Source of the DNA: UMGS172 sp045636945 | GTDB lineage: Bacteria > Bacillota > Clostridia > Oscillospirales > Acutalibacteraceae | Reading direction: 5' to 3' | NCBI GenBank assembly: GCA_045636945.1 | Contig: JAZTYO010000017.1 | Location: forward strand, 21,665-85,664 | Length of the DNA: 64,000 nt | Part shown: in pieces, positions 35,042-43,129 of the stretch | Numbering within the stretch: position 1 is the stretch's first letter | How the letters are laid out: every line of letters starts with the position of its first letter | Notes under the pieces: model-generated | Seen by the model: only the letters and a program-made list of their open reading frames with translations | What the model was told of the DNA's origin: nothing | Database searches by the model: none | Program-made: the position numbers and the translations under genes

Positions 35042-35113
35042 CTCTTTTTTCTATTGTCCGTTTTTACTGGACTTGTTCAAACTCGGGTCGGTTTCAATAT
35101 AAAACTCAAATAA

Positions 35114-35929
35114 TTACAGATTGAGGAAATCCTTTCTGTAAGGAAGACCAAAAGCCTCGATAACATCGCGAAGCTCGGTGTCGAGAATGGTGTTGACGTG
35201 AGGCATATGGGCGGTCAGCATATAAAGCTGAGCTGCCTTTTCAACCGTCTCGATAAGACCGAAGGTTTCATCCATATCACGTCCTGCACCGTAAATACCG
35301 TGCAAGCCCCAAACAACAAGGCGATACTCCTCCATCTTCTTGGCGGTTGCTTCACCGATTGCGTTATTGCCGCAAACCATCCAGGGAAGAACGCCAATAC
35401 CGTCGGGGAATACAACGATACACTCGGTGCACATCTCCCAGATAGTGTGGGTGAACTTCTTGTCATCCAACTCGTGAACATGGGTCATTGCAAGGGTGTA
35501 TGTAGGATGGGTGTGCATAACGATGCGATGCTGAGGGTCCTGCTTCAAACGTGCCATATGGCTCATAAGGTGTGCAGGAAATTCGCTGGTGAACTTGCCG
35601 CCGTCAGCAAAACCCCACAAAAGCTCTGCAGTAACACCGTCTTTAGCAATACGAACGATACCGAGGTTGTTCTCGGGGTCAAACTCAACGTTCTTAAAAT
35701 ACTTACCTGTACCGGTTACAATGAAAATCTTGCCGATAAGTTCAGTTGCATCAAAGCCCATAGGAATAGTGCGGATAACATTGTCGAGGTCCAGATACTC
35801 GGCAACCTGCTCGGTTTCGAGCATATAGCTGATATTACCACCGTTACGCTCATCCCAGCCGAGACGATACATATTAGCGGTGACTTTTTTCATTTCTTCA
35901 ACAAAAGGAGCAGTAAAAATATCTTTCAT
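35114..35929 (-). CDS. rhaD: Rhamnulose-1-phosphate aldolase
   Basis: RhaD splits L-rhamnulose 1-phosphate into dihydroxyacetone phosphate and L-lactaldehyde. The protein of about 271 residues is a class II aldolase/adducin fold with NMYRLGWDERNGGNIS, the zinc motif HTHPTYTLAMTHVHE and a third histidine in VWGLHGIYGAG, typical of RhaD. The ATG at 35929 gives the family's usual N-terminus; a GTG three codons upstream is possible. The rhamnose isomerase gene 6.4 kb away is truncated and no kinase gene is in the window. Confidence 0.92.
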   Translation of the reverse strand: MKDIFTAPFVEEMKKVTANMYRLGWDERNGGNISYMLETEQVAEYLDLDNVIRTIPMGFDATELIGKIFIVTGTGKYFKNVEFDPENNLGIVRIAKDGVTAELLWGFADGGKFTSEFPAHLMSHMARLKQDPQHRIVMHTHPTYTLAMTHVHELDDKKFTHTIWEMCTECIVVFPDGIGVLPWMVCGNNAIGEATAKKMEEYRLVVWGLHGIYGAGRDMDETFGLIETVEKAAQLYMLTAHMPHVNTILDTELRDVIEAFGLPYRKDFLNL

Positions 35930-35969
35930 TTTCTTCACACTTTCTCTCAGTATTTTTTTGTCACCTATT

Positions 35970-35997
35970 ATTATATACGATTTTGTAGATTTGTAAA
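35970..35997 (-). promoter_or_regulatory. Promoter for rhaD
   Basis: On the minus strand TTTACA (35992-35997) and TATAAT (35970-35975) are 16 bp apart. Confidence 0.65.
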
Positions 35998-36105
35998 GTG
36001 GTTTTTATTGAATTTGTGTTGTTTTGTTTGGCATTGTTAAAACTTTGCGACAACTACCGTCAAAAAGGGTGAAAATGCACAAAAAAGTAAACTATAAGCT
36101 AAACC

Positions 36106-37926
36106 TTATTTCTGGTAGATTGCATCACCGGTAAGTATAGACTGCTTGCCGTCGTCAAGCTGATAGAGATGAACGTAATCAATGATGAACTTGTTTCTGG
36201 TGTACCATCTCTCATCATCATCTTCAATAATGGTGCCCAAGGGGTTGCTTGAGAAGCCGATAGCAGCACTAAGACGAATGTAGGAATACCAATGGAAACC
36301 GTCGAGATCTTCCATTGTCTTATTGATTTCATAGGTGAAATATGGCTCGCCGTCGCAGGTGAAGGTCATCTGGGTTTCATCCCACAACAAACCGAAAGTG
36401 TGGAATCCGTCGCCAAAGTTATGTCCCTCATCAATCGAGTTGCGGCGCTTCTGTGAATCATACGGCGGTTTGTCCAACGAGGTGTGCTCATATCCCTCCT
36501 GCTCACCTAAAGCAGTAGGCCACTTATGGCAGTTAGCTGCAACAGCGTTGGCATTACCGAAGCATTCGTTGACATCGATTTCGAAATCGTAGTAGATACC
36601 AACCTCGGGGTTAGAACCGGTCTGACTGTGCCAACGGGAGTCAAGCCAGAGAGAGGTCCAAAGACCAGGAGCATCTGGGAGAACGGCACTCATCTCAAGA
36701 TAGCCGTACTTATAAAGCATAGTACGGTCGGTCATAAGCATACCGCCGATGTACTGAGTATCATTATATGAAGCGTTAATGTGGAACTTACCGTCAGCAA
36801 CATATACGTAGTTGGGATCCTGAGAACGAATAGCTGTACGGTTGTTAAAGCCGCCACTGGAATATCCGGTTTCGGGAACGTGGTACCACAACGTGGGGTC
36901 AACACCGTTGCCGTCAAAATCGTCACTCCAAGTACGGGTATAATATGCAGACTTGTCATAGCCTGCAATAGTGGCGCTGTAGGTTCCGTCAACACTGTTG
37001 GCATCGGTCAAGGTACCCTTCTGAAGCATTTTGGTAAACTCAGCAACAGCAATAGCGGTAGACTCGATAGAACCGCCGTCGATATATATCTTTTTGCCTG
37101 CAATCTTGATCTTGTATTCATCAAGATTTGTGACGTTAGGAACATCTTTACGGTTTGCTTTACCGATGACGATTTCGTAATCCCCCTCTGAAACATACTG
37201 ATCTTCTACGTATTCAGTTTTGTAGAGGTATGTTTCGTCAAGCTTCTTGATAAGCTCGTCAATCTGGGCCTGAGTAATGTAAGACTCGTTGTAATGGCGG
37301 CGAACTATCTTGAAGTTGGCGATAGATACGCCGTTAACGGTGATAGCGGTCTTAGCAGTAGTTTCATCTTTAATGTACTTGATACCGCCTTTAACTCCGT
37401 CTTTATTAACATAATTGTTAAGGAAGTATTCACAAGCACTTCTCAAAACATCATCACCGGCAGCGTAGATGATAATCTTCTTGCCGATAGTACAAATGAT
37501 GTACTGATCCTTAAAGCCTGCTGCCTTTGCAAAGAAATACTCTTTTGCCTTGGCACTTTCGGGACGATTGGTATCGCCTACAAGAATCTCATAGGCGTTG
37601 GTTCCGTCTTCGTTGGCGTCGGTAGTCTGTCTTGAGGTTACACCGAGCTTGTTTCTCATCTGAGTGAAGAGGAAGGTAGAAGCACTGGTGACCTGACTGC
37701 CGGAAAGAACTTCATCATCTGCAGAACGGATAATGCGATATACGGCATCTCCGTTAGCGTCGATGAATTTTACATCATCGGTCGATATAATGCCGTCATC
37801 TGCAACGGGGCCTTGGTTATCGGCAGGTGTTGAAGATGAGTTACTGCTGTCACCGTCAGAACCACAAGCAGCAAACAAACCGAAAGACAAAACCAAAACC
37901 AAGAATAATGATAAAAGTTTTTTCAT
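36106..37926 (-). CDS. GH16 glycoside hydrolase lipoprotein
   Basis: The 606-residue protein has a lipoprotein signal peptide ending LFAAC (lipidated Cys21) and a Ser/Asn linker. Two tandem alpha/beta segments (about residues 55-190 and 195-320), each with a YEI-I-G--NR motif, resemble N-terminal domains of GH20/glucuronidase-type enzymes. A GH16 jelly roll covers about residues 330-595, with catalytic EIDVNE at 449-454 (nucleophile Glu449, acid/base Glu454). It should cut beta-1,3/1,4-glucans or galactans at the cell surface. No SusCD or ABC transporter is adjacent. The substrate is not determined. Confidence 0.85.
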   Translation of the reverse strand: MKKLLSLFLVLVLSFGLFAACGSDGDSSNSSSTPADNQGPVADDGIISTDDVKFIDANGDAVYRIIRSADDEVLSGSQVTSASTFLFTQMRNKLGVTSRQTTDANEDGTNAYEILVGDTNRPESAKAKEYFFAKAAGFKDQYIICTIGKKIIIYAAGDDVLRSACEYFLNNYVNKDGVKGGIKYIKDETTAKTAITVNGVSIANFKIVRRHYNESYITQAQIDELIKKLDETYLYKTEYVEDQYVSEGDYEIVIGKANRKDVPNVTNLDEYKIKIAGKKIYIDGGSIESTAIAVAEFTKMLQKGTLTDANSVDGTYSATIAGYDKSAYYTRTWSDDFDGNGVDPTLWYHVPETGYSSGGFNNRTAIRSQDPNYVYVADGKFHINASYNDTQYIGGMLMTDRTMLYKYGYLEMSAVLPDAPGLWTSLWLDSRWHSQTGSNPEVGIYYDFEIDVNECFGNANAVAANCHKWPTALGEQEGYEHTSLDKPPYDSQKRRNSIDEGHNFGDGFHTFGLLWDETQMTFTCDGEPYFTYEINKTMEDLDGFHWYSYIRLSAAIGFSSNPLGTIIEDDDERWYTRNKFIIDYVHLYQLDDGKQSILTGDAIYQK

Positions 37927-37959
37927 AATGTTTCTCCTTTTTAAAATATCTGCATTAAG

Positions 37960-37988
37960 AGCATATCATCTTAACTCACAAAAGTCAA
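37960..37988 (-). promoter_or_regulatory. Promoter for GH16 gene
   Basis: On the minus strand TTGACT (37983-37988) and TATGCT (37960-37965) are 17 bp apart. The weak -10 would suit an activated promoter. Confidence 0.65.
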
Positions 37989-37992
37989 CAAG

Positions 37993-38040
37993 ATAATCAA
38001 CAAATCAACATTATCAATAATCAACAAATCAACATTATCA
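37993..38040. repeat. Two perfect tandem 24-bp repeats upstream of the GH16 promoter
   Basis: The 24-base unit at 37993-38016 (starting ATAATCAACAAATC) is repeated exactly at 38017-38040. The array ends five bases from the -35 element, the usual place for activator binding sites. Confidence 0.85.
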
Positions 38041-38108
38041 AAACGAATAATAGATGTAAATTAACGACATTGACCTGCGATAACGGTTATAACTCTAAAA
38101 TCTGTGTC

Positions 38109-38128
38109 GGGGCGTTCATGAATCGCCC
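38109..38128. repeat. Palindromic intergenic repeat
   Basis: GGGGCG and TCGCCC flank the palindrome TTCATGAA. It resembles the palindrome family at 40.0-41.5 kb. The 38041-38306 gap otherwise holds only the promoter of the next gene. Confidence 0.5.
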
Positions 38129-38178
38129 ACCTGCTTTTAATATGATACGGAGATTTTTTACATTTTGCTTTTGTCGTC

Positions 38179-38207
38179 TTGCAAAATTGAAGGAACTGTG
38201 ATAAAAT
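38179..38207 (+). promoter_or_regulatory. Promoter for YwaF-like gene
   Basis: TTGCAA (38179-38184) and TAAAAT (38202-38207) are 17 bp apart. Confidence 0.6.
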
Positions 38208-38306
38208 TATGTCGGAATTGCGACTAAACTGTTACGATGGTGTGTATAAACTTGTGAATAGCGCCATCCACCTTCAAAGCATAAAATAAATTAACAGGAG
38301 ACGGCT

Positions 38307-39302
38307 ATGGTTATTGAAATGTTTAATTTTTGGTACCTTTTTTGGGTTGTTTTGACATCAGGTGCAACGGTCGGCTTATATTTTTTGTTGAGGAACAAAA
38401 AGCCTTCTGTACAAAAAATTGTTCTTTTTTCATTCTTGGTGATAGGTCTGCTCCTCCACTTTTTGAAGGCCTATATTCCGCCATATTCCGAGGACCCGGC
38501 AAGAATGCTGCGCGATTCTTGGTTCGTCAATATTTGCGGTGCCAATGTCGCACTTTTTCCGTTCCTGTTTTGGTCGAAGAAAAAGGCGGTCAAGGACTAT
38601 ATGTTCTATATAGGTGTATTGAGCGGTGTAATTGCTCTATTATATCCGCAGGAGGCTTTGGGAAGAGCCGGTTGCGAGCTTGACATCATTCGCTTCTATT
38701 ACCATCACTGGATGGTAATGGCTGTCCCGCTTTTGCTTGTGCTGCTCAAATTACATACCCTTTCCTGGAAACGTGTATTTTCAGCGCCCATCGGTCTTCT
38801 GCTACTGATGTTGTTTATTGTTTTAAACCAATTTTTTATGGCCGAACTTGGATTTATTCCCATCAGAGGCTCTATCGGCTTCCACCACGTAATACACGAC
38901 GATTATTGGGCGGCATTCAGTGACGTCAACTGGAAAAACTCCTCCTATATTTACAGTCCCAACGACCCTGACCCAATCGGAAAGATATTTACCCTCTTCT
39001 GTCCTGATTGCTTTAAAACCGTCCCTCAAGGTCCCTATGCCGGACAACAAAAGTATTGGCCTTGGTTCTGGATTATTTGCCCCGTATTTGTCTTGGTTAC
39101 GCCTCTTTCGTTTGGGCTTTGTATGATCTTCGACCACAAGAATTTCATAAAAGACCTCAAAAGCTTTACCTGGAAAGGCTTTTTCTCAGCACTTTTAAGT
39201 CCTTTAAGAAAAATGAAGGCACGCATTGTAGAGGATGACAAAACCGTTGAGGTTGCCAACGATACAGAAATTGCAGTCGAAAAAGATACGGTTGAGGTAT
39301 AA
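38307..39302 (+). CDS. YwaF/TIGR02206-like integral membrane protein
   Basis: This 331-residue protein has about seven to eight hydrophobic helices. The pattern DSWFVNICGANVALFPFLFW...FYIGVLSGVIALLYPQ...FYYHHWMVMAVPLLLVLLKLH resembles the YwaF (TIGR02206) family, with conserved histidines in the HHW stretch. A tryptophan-rich extracellular loop and an acidic cytoplasmic tail follow. The family's biochemical role is unclear to me. The start follows AACAGGAGA. It is a monocistronic unit with a strong terminator. Confidence 0.6.
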   Translation: MVIEMFNFWYLFWVVLTSGATVGLYFLLRNKKPSVQKIVLFSFLVIGLLLHFLKAYIPPYSEDPARMLRDSWFVNICGANVALFPFLFWSKKKAVKDYMFYIGVLSGVIALLYPQEALGRAGCELDIIRFYYHHWMVMAVPLLLVLLKLHTLSWKRVFSAPIGLLLLMLFIVLNQFFMAELGFIPIRGSIGFHHVIHDDYWAAFSDVNWKNSSYIYSPNDPDPIGKIFTLFCPDCFKTVPQGPYAGQQKYWPWFWIICPVFVLVTPLSFGLCMIFDHKNFIKDLKSFTWKGFFSALLSPLRKMKARIVEDDKTVEVANDTEIAVEKDTVEV

Positions 39303-39332
39303 TCCGCAAAAAGAAAAACAATAACAGACGTT

Positions 39333-39375
39333 AAAACGCGTAGGTGGAATCCATATCCACCTACGCGTTTTTGCA
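39333..39375. terminator. Terminator after YwaF-like gene
   Basis: AAACGCGTAGGTGGA pairs perfectly with TCCACCTACGCGTTT across a seven-base loop, with T tail. Confidence 0.92.
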
Positions 39376-39432
39376 AAACCAAAACGTCAATAATTCTTAA
39401 AAATTCAATTATCCAAAATATCGATTGAATTT

Positions 39433-39818
39433 TTACAAAGCATTGTTTTCCAATTCTTTTCGTTTCCACCCACAGAAACAAATTCCGTTTTTACACTCGT
39501 TTATAAGCCACTCGGCAAGCTCTTCGGCGGTATTATTAAACGCCTCGATACTTTGCAAATAGTAAAATCCCGTAGAAGCAACAATTTTCATTCCCGAAAG
39601 TTGTGAGACCTCTTTTAAAAGAAGGATATCCCGACCAAGGTCTATGGGTGTTGCATCAACCATTAATCCTAAATTTTATTTTTGCTTGGTTTGTTTAAGC
39701 GTATTACTCGCTAAATTTTTAAAAATATTTTATCGAGCCACTTTTCTCCAAAAGCAGCATCGAAGGATAAAGACTTACAACTGATATGCTCGTGCATTAA
39801 AACCGAACCAAAATCCAT
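39433..39818 (-). pseudogene. Phosphotriesterase-family protein, decayed
   Basis: A minus-strand N-terminal piece, MDFGSVLMHEHISCKSLSFD then AAFGEKWLDK, carries the metal-binding His-x-His of the amidohydrolase-like phosphotriesterase family and stops at TAG. A second piece, MVDATPIDLGRDILLLKEVSQLSGMKIVASTGFYY, is the next conserved block and ends after 76 codons. The carboxylated-lysine region and the rest of the barrel are missing. The original function was probably lactonase-like. Confidence 0.8.
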
Positions 39819-40056
39819 TTTGCTGACAGCGCCTGTTACCGTTTGTATCATTTATAATCACACCGTTTTTGTATCTTTTATTTTTGAAAATTATACCATA
39901 CTTACCGCTTGTTTTGTTTTGAATTTTCTGCATAAATATGGCGCACTCGCCAAGAGTCGAGTTTTGTGCCAAGCAAAACTATCACATAACTCAAAACACC
40001 GCAAGTATAAATCTCCTCAAATTACAGATAATAACAACACAATTTGAAAATTTTGT

Positions 40057-40130
40057 GTAGGGGAGGGTCTCTGTGCCCTCCCGCAAGGTTTCATCTTGAT
40101 TCGCGGGAGGGGATGGGACCCCTCCCCTAC
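40057..40130. repeat. GTAGGG...CCCTAC palindromic repeat, copy 1
   Basis: The outer arms GTAGGGGAGGG and CCCTCCCCTAC enclose an inner pair CCCTCCCGC/GCGGGAGGG, giving nested hairpins. The 39819-40158 gap contains only this repeat and AT-rich sequence. Confidence 0.8.
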
Positions 40131-40158
40131 GAAATGTCATAAGGAGATTGATTTATAT

Positions 40159-40701
40159 ATGAAAGCAACAGGAATTGTTCGTAGAATAGACGACCTTGGT
40201 CGTGTGGTTATACCGAAAGAAATCAGAAGAACAATGCGGATTCGTGAGGGAGATCCGCTTGAGATCTATACTGCAGGGGATGGTGAGGTCATTTTTAAAA
40301 AATACTCACCCATCGGGGAACTGGCTCCCATTGCCGTACAGTATGCCGAGGCCATGATTAAGCACACCTCCTGCCCCGTCATCATTTGCGACCGTGACCA
40401 CTGCGTTGCCGCCGCAGGCATCACCCGTCGCGAGGTTTTGGAGCGCCGTATATCACACGAATTGGAGGAAATGGTTGAGTCGCGCGCATCGTTTTTCAAG
40501 GGTGTAAGTTCGGGCTCAAGCCCCATTGTTTTGGAGGGCTTTGACCGCACAGCATCGGCGGTTGTACCCATTTTGAGTGCAGGCGACCTTGTCGGCTCGG
40601 TCATAATGTTGACCCCCGAGGACGGCGCCGACCCCACCGACACCGATATGTCGTTGGCCAAGGTTGCCGCCGCATTTTTGGGCAAGCAGATGGAGGAATA
40701 A
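40159..40701 (+). CDS. spoVT: Stage V sporulation protein T
   Basis: SpoVT is an AbrB-type transcription factor acting in the forespore under sigma-G. The 180-residue protein has the N-terminal swapped-hairpin DNA-binding domain (MKATGIVRRIDDLGRVVIPKEIRR) and a C-terminal GAF-like domain (about residues 55-178). The ATG at 40159 follows AAGGAG; the frame extends 21 codons upstream but only through the repeat. Full length supports function and sporulation capacity. Confidence 0.94.
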   Translation: MKATGIVRRIDDLGRVVIPKEIRRTMRIREGDPLEIYTAGDGEVIFKKYSPIGELAPIAVQYAEAMIKHTSCPVIICDRDHCVAAAGITRREVLERRISHELEEMVESRASFFKGVSSGSSPIVLEGFDRTASAVVPILSAGDLVGSVIMLTPEDGADPTDTDMSLAKVAAAFLGKQMEE

Positions 40702-40745
40702 CGCCCGTTGAAGGGAATGTTCGTAAGATTTAATGAATGATGAAT

Positions 40746-40827
40746 ATTCGTAGGGCGGGGCCTCCGTGCCCTACCGTTGGTTGGCGTAAAAATTTGCGGA
40801 AAGGCGCAGAAGCCTTTCCCTACGAAT
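40746..40827. repeat. ATTCGTAGGG...CCCTACGAAT palindromic repeat, copy 2
   Basis: Perfect 10-bp ends (40746-40755 and 40818-40827) enclose two smaller GC-rich hairpins. Confidence 0.82.
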
Positions 40828-40930
40828 GAGATATATCGATGTTTGTAGAGGACGTGCCGTACCCTTCTGTCGTCCTTGGACGTCCCACGAGTAATGTTGA
40901 GAACCGCGAATAACTCAAAGCTGTCTTGTC

Positions 40931-41002
40931 AGGAACGCATTTATGCGTTCCTCGAAAAACAATGTCGCAAAATCAATCGGCAGGGATAAATCCCTGCCCT
41001 AC
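40931..41002. repeat. Palindromic repeat, copy 3 (two hairpins)
   Basis: AGGAACGCAT-TT-ATGCGTTCCT at 40931-40952 and GGCAGGGA-TAAA-TCCCTGCC at 40979-40998 share the pattern arm-TTTA/TAAA-arm. They occupy most of the spoVT-spoVAC gap with copy 2. Confidence 0.8.
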
Positions 41003-41034
41003 AAACCATTCGATTCTGAAAGAAGATGTGAATT

Positions 41035-41475
41035 TTGAAAAGTCCTCAAAATTATTCCAAAATGGTAGAGCAAGCCTCAAAACCCTCTCCCATAATAAAA
41101 GACACCGTCCGAGCGTTTATAGTCGGAGGCGGAATCTGTGTTTTGGGTCAGCTTTTGCTGACCTTCTATTCTAAAATGATGGCTGACCAACAAGGCGCCA
41201 AAACGCTCGTGTCGGTCACGCTGATATTTCTCGCTGCCGTCCTGACGGGTTTTGGTGTGTTTGACAAAATTGCAAAGTTTGCAGGAGCAGGCACGTTGGT
41301 GCCAATCACCGGCTTTGCCAATGCCGTGGTATCACCCGCTATTGAGTATAAAGCCGAGGGTTTTATATTAGGCGTTGGTGCGAAGATGTTTACCATAGCA
41401 GGACCCGTCATCGTCTACGGCACGGTGGCGAGTGTGATTTATGGGGTTGTTTATTGGGTGACCTCTTTGCTTTGA
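41035..41475 (+). CDS. spoVAC: Stage V sporulation protein AC
   Basis: SpoVAC is part of the inner forespore-membrane channel that moves calcium-dipicolinate during sporulation and germination. The 146-residue protein aligns along its whole length with the family (AFIVGGGICVLGQ, GFGVFDKIAKFAGAG, VPITGFANAVVSPAIEYKAEG) and has about four helices. The TTG at 41035 is used because homologues include the NYSKMVEQ segment; the ribosome site is weak. spoVAD and spoVAE, usually adjacent, do not follow, so this is a stand-alone copy in the window. Confidence 0.88.
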   Translation: MKSPQNYSKMVEQASKPSPIIKDTVRAFIVGGGICVLGQLLLTFYSKMMADQQGAKTLVSVTLIFLAAVLTGFGVFDKIAKFAGAGTLVPITGFANAVVSPAIEYKAEGFILGVGAKMFTIAGPVIVYGTVASVIYGVVYWVTSLL

Positions 41476-41477
41476 TT

Positions 41478-41529
41478 GTAGGGGATGCATTTATGCGTCC
41501 CGAGTGGAACGGATAAATCCGTTCCCTAC
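41478..41529. repeat. GTAGGG...CCCTAC palindromic repeat, copy 4
   Basis: The outer GTAGGG/CCCTAC ends contain GGATGCAT-TT-ATGCGTCC and GGAACGGA-TAAA-TCCGTTCC, again with a TTTA/TAAA centre. Confidence 0.82.
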
Positions 41530-41533
41530 CTAA

Positions 41534-41573
41534 AAAGGCTTGGCCGATTCTGATTTCGGTCAAGCCTTTTACT
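41534..41573 (+). terminator. Hairpin after spoVAC
   Basis: AAAAGGCTTGGCCGA pairs with TCGGTCAAGCCTTTT (one mismatch/wobble); it could act in both directions. Confidence 0.65.
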
Positions 41574-41580
41574 TTCGGTT

Positions 41581-41781
41581 CTATATTTCACTTAAAGGAA
41601 TTTTGCGAATACACTGACGGTTAAGGCAGCATTCGTCACCCGTGTCGCCTGCCGAATAGCCAAGTAACACACAACCGTCGGCCGTTTCTCGATACCCTAA
41701 TCGGTTCTCTCGCATGTCCATTATAACACCGATTTTAAATTCTGCCGAGTATTTTCTAAAAATTTGTTCCTTTTTTGCCAT
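41581..41781 (-). pseudogene. IS3-type OrfA remnant
   Basis: The minus strand reads MAKKEQIFRKYSAEFKIGVIMDMRENRLGYRETA, the beginning of an IS3-type OrfA helix-turn-helix, and then turns into unrelated sequence. The rest of the element is gone. Confidence 0.7.
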
Positions 41782-41787
41782 AAAAAT

Positions 41788-41823
41788 ATGCACCTCCAAA
41801 AGTGTCTAACTTTTGGGGTGCAT
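41788..41823. repeat. IS end hairpin
   Basis: ATGCACCTCCAAAAG pairs with CTTTTGGGGTGCAT (one mismatch). GTGTCTAACTTTTGGGGTGCA is typical of IS3-family terminal repeats, so this is the surviving tip of the remnant. Confidence 0.65.
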
Positions 41824-41861
41824 ATCAAATTATGTCCTTTTCTGTATATCTGTATTTAAGT

Positions 41862-42491
41862 TTATTTATGCTGAGAAAGCAACCACTTAAGCAATTCGGG
41901 TGAGAAAGCCTTAACCCACGAGTCGTGACCCACACCTTCATATAAAGTGCACTTGAAATTAGGATTTTTGCCCTCCAGCTTTGAGGCCATTTCTTCAGTG
42001 TAAAACGGGTTGACTACCTTGTCGGCAAGACCGTGGAATGCCCATATCGGCATCTTCAAAACGCCAACGTTCCAAGACATTCCACCACCACAGCAGGGTG
42101 CCGCTGCCGCAAAGAATTTCGGATAAGCCATTGCCATATTCCAGGTGCCGTATCCACCCATTGAAAGTCCGCAAACGTAAATTCGGTCAAGGTCGGCATT
42201 ATACTGTTCGATAATCTTATCCATAAAAGCCTTCAAGGATTCGGTTTTGGCAATCCAGAACGAATCGGGCGGACATTGAGGCATTACCAAAATGCAATCC
42301 TTCATATTTTCATCGGTTACAACATTAGGGAAACCGTGAATAAGCACCTTGTCAAGGTTGTCGCCGCCAAAAGCTCTCTCCCCTGCTCCGTGAAGCTGAA
42401 AAATCACGGCGGGCTTATCGGGAAGATTTTCGGGTTCAAACGCAATAAACGGGAATCCCCAATCGTTTTCTCTGTGTTTTACTATGTTCAT
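41862..42491 (-). CDS. Alpha/beta-hydrolase esterase (PHB-depolymerase/COG4099-like)
   Basis: The 209-residue protein has an alpha/beta-hydrolase core with oxyanion region QLHGAGERAFGG, nucleophile elbow GLSMGGYGTW, an acid in GLADKVVNP and the catalytic His in GVGHDSW. This resembles small COG4099 peptidase-like esterases that act on acetylated or feruloylated sugars. No signal peptide is present, so it is cytoplasmic. The ATG at 42491 is preferred over an upstream TTG because GCAGAGGTG sits between them. It is the second gene after the unknown gene at 42524. Confidence 0.8.
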   Translation of the reverse strand: MNIVKHRENDWGFPFIAFEPENLPDKPAVIFQLHGAGERAFGGDNLDKVLIHGFPNVVTDENMKDCILVMPQCPPDSFWIAKTESLKAFMDKIIEQYNADLDRIYVCGLSMGGYGTWNMAMAYPKFFAAAAPCCGGGMSWNVGVLKMPIWAFHGLADKVVNPFYTEEMASKLEGKNPNFKCTLYEGVGHDSWVKAFSPELLKWLLSQHK

Positions 42492-42523
42492 AAGGCACCT
42501 CTGCAATGATAAAAGCTATAATA

Positions 42524-42994
42524 TCAAACGGTCAGTTTTTCCTGTAAATCACCGAGCATATCAACGATAGATTCGGGGAACTCGGGGTCAAAGCCCTCCT
42601 GAAGCTCCTCCAAGGAAATACCACCCTCCAAAGCCTCGATAACGGGTCCAAGGCTTTCCTTTACTGTGTTGCCCGTAGAGAAATCGTAGGCATCCTTGAA
42701 CAACTGAGTTGCTGTTTCGCGACGCTTGTATACAGGCGCATCCATTCCGAAGGCTACAACCTCGGCCTCTGCCCACGAGAAGAAGCAGATATGTGGTTTG
42801 AAGTTACCGCCTGCATTCTGAAAGGTTATAAGTCCGTTAACAATACGGTCAAGACCTGCAATGGCAGGTGCAAAGTTTCTTTCTTCAATAAGACCTGCGA
42901 CGGTTTCATTGACGTTTCTCAATGTTTCCATGCAAAATTCAGGCTCGCGTCGGACGAAATCAACCGTCCAATCATTAGGATCATATCTGTCCAT
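42524..42994 (-). CDS. Hypothetical protein
   Basis: I do not recognise this 156-residue acidic soluble protein (MDRYDPNDWTVDFVRREPEF at the start). It is predicted mostly helical, without signal peptide or membrane segment. The ATG at 42994 follows AAGAGGGA; an in-frame start six codons upstream overlaps that site. It lies 32 bp before the esterase gene and probably shares its transcript. Confidence 0.7.
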   Translation of the reverse strand: MDRYDPNDWTVDFVRREPEFCMETLRNVNETVAGLIEERNFAPAIAGLDRIVNGLITFQNAGGNFKPHICFFSWAEAEVVAFGMDAPVYKRRETATQLFKDAYDFSTGNTVKESLGPVIEALEGGISLEELQEGFDPEFPESIVDMLGDLQEKLTV

Positions 42995-43072
42995 AATAAT
43001 CCCTCTTTTCATAAATGTTTGGAACTATGCTAATTTAATATTACCACATATAAAATAAAAATCAACAGGAAA

Positions 43073-43113
43073 AAGACACTTCTAAAGGTAATAAACCTTT
43101 TTAAAGTGTCTTT
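43073..43113. terminator. Terminator after upp
   Basis: AAAAAGACACTT pairs with AAGTGTCTTTTT around an inner AAAGGT/ACCTTT helix. Confidence 0.85.
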
Positions 43114-43129
43114 TTATTGGTTTGTTTAA

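Larger units (their letters stand above)
34249..35060 (-). mobile_element. Inactivated IS3-family insertion sequence
   Basis: A two-ORF transposase gene on the minus strand is flanked by imperfect inverted repeats. The left end (34249-34277) starts CGGACAGTACAAAAAG and ends CCCTATGGTAG. The right end (35060-35029, minus strand) starts CGGACAATAGAAAAAA and ends CCCTATGGTAG. The element is about 810 bp where a complete IS3 copy is usually 1.2-1.5 kb. Both ORFs are broken, so it cannot move by itself. I could not identify a clear target duplication. Confidence 0.82.
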
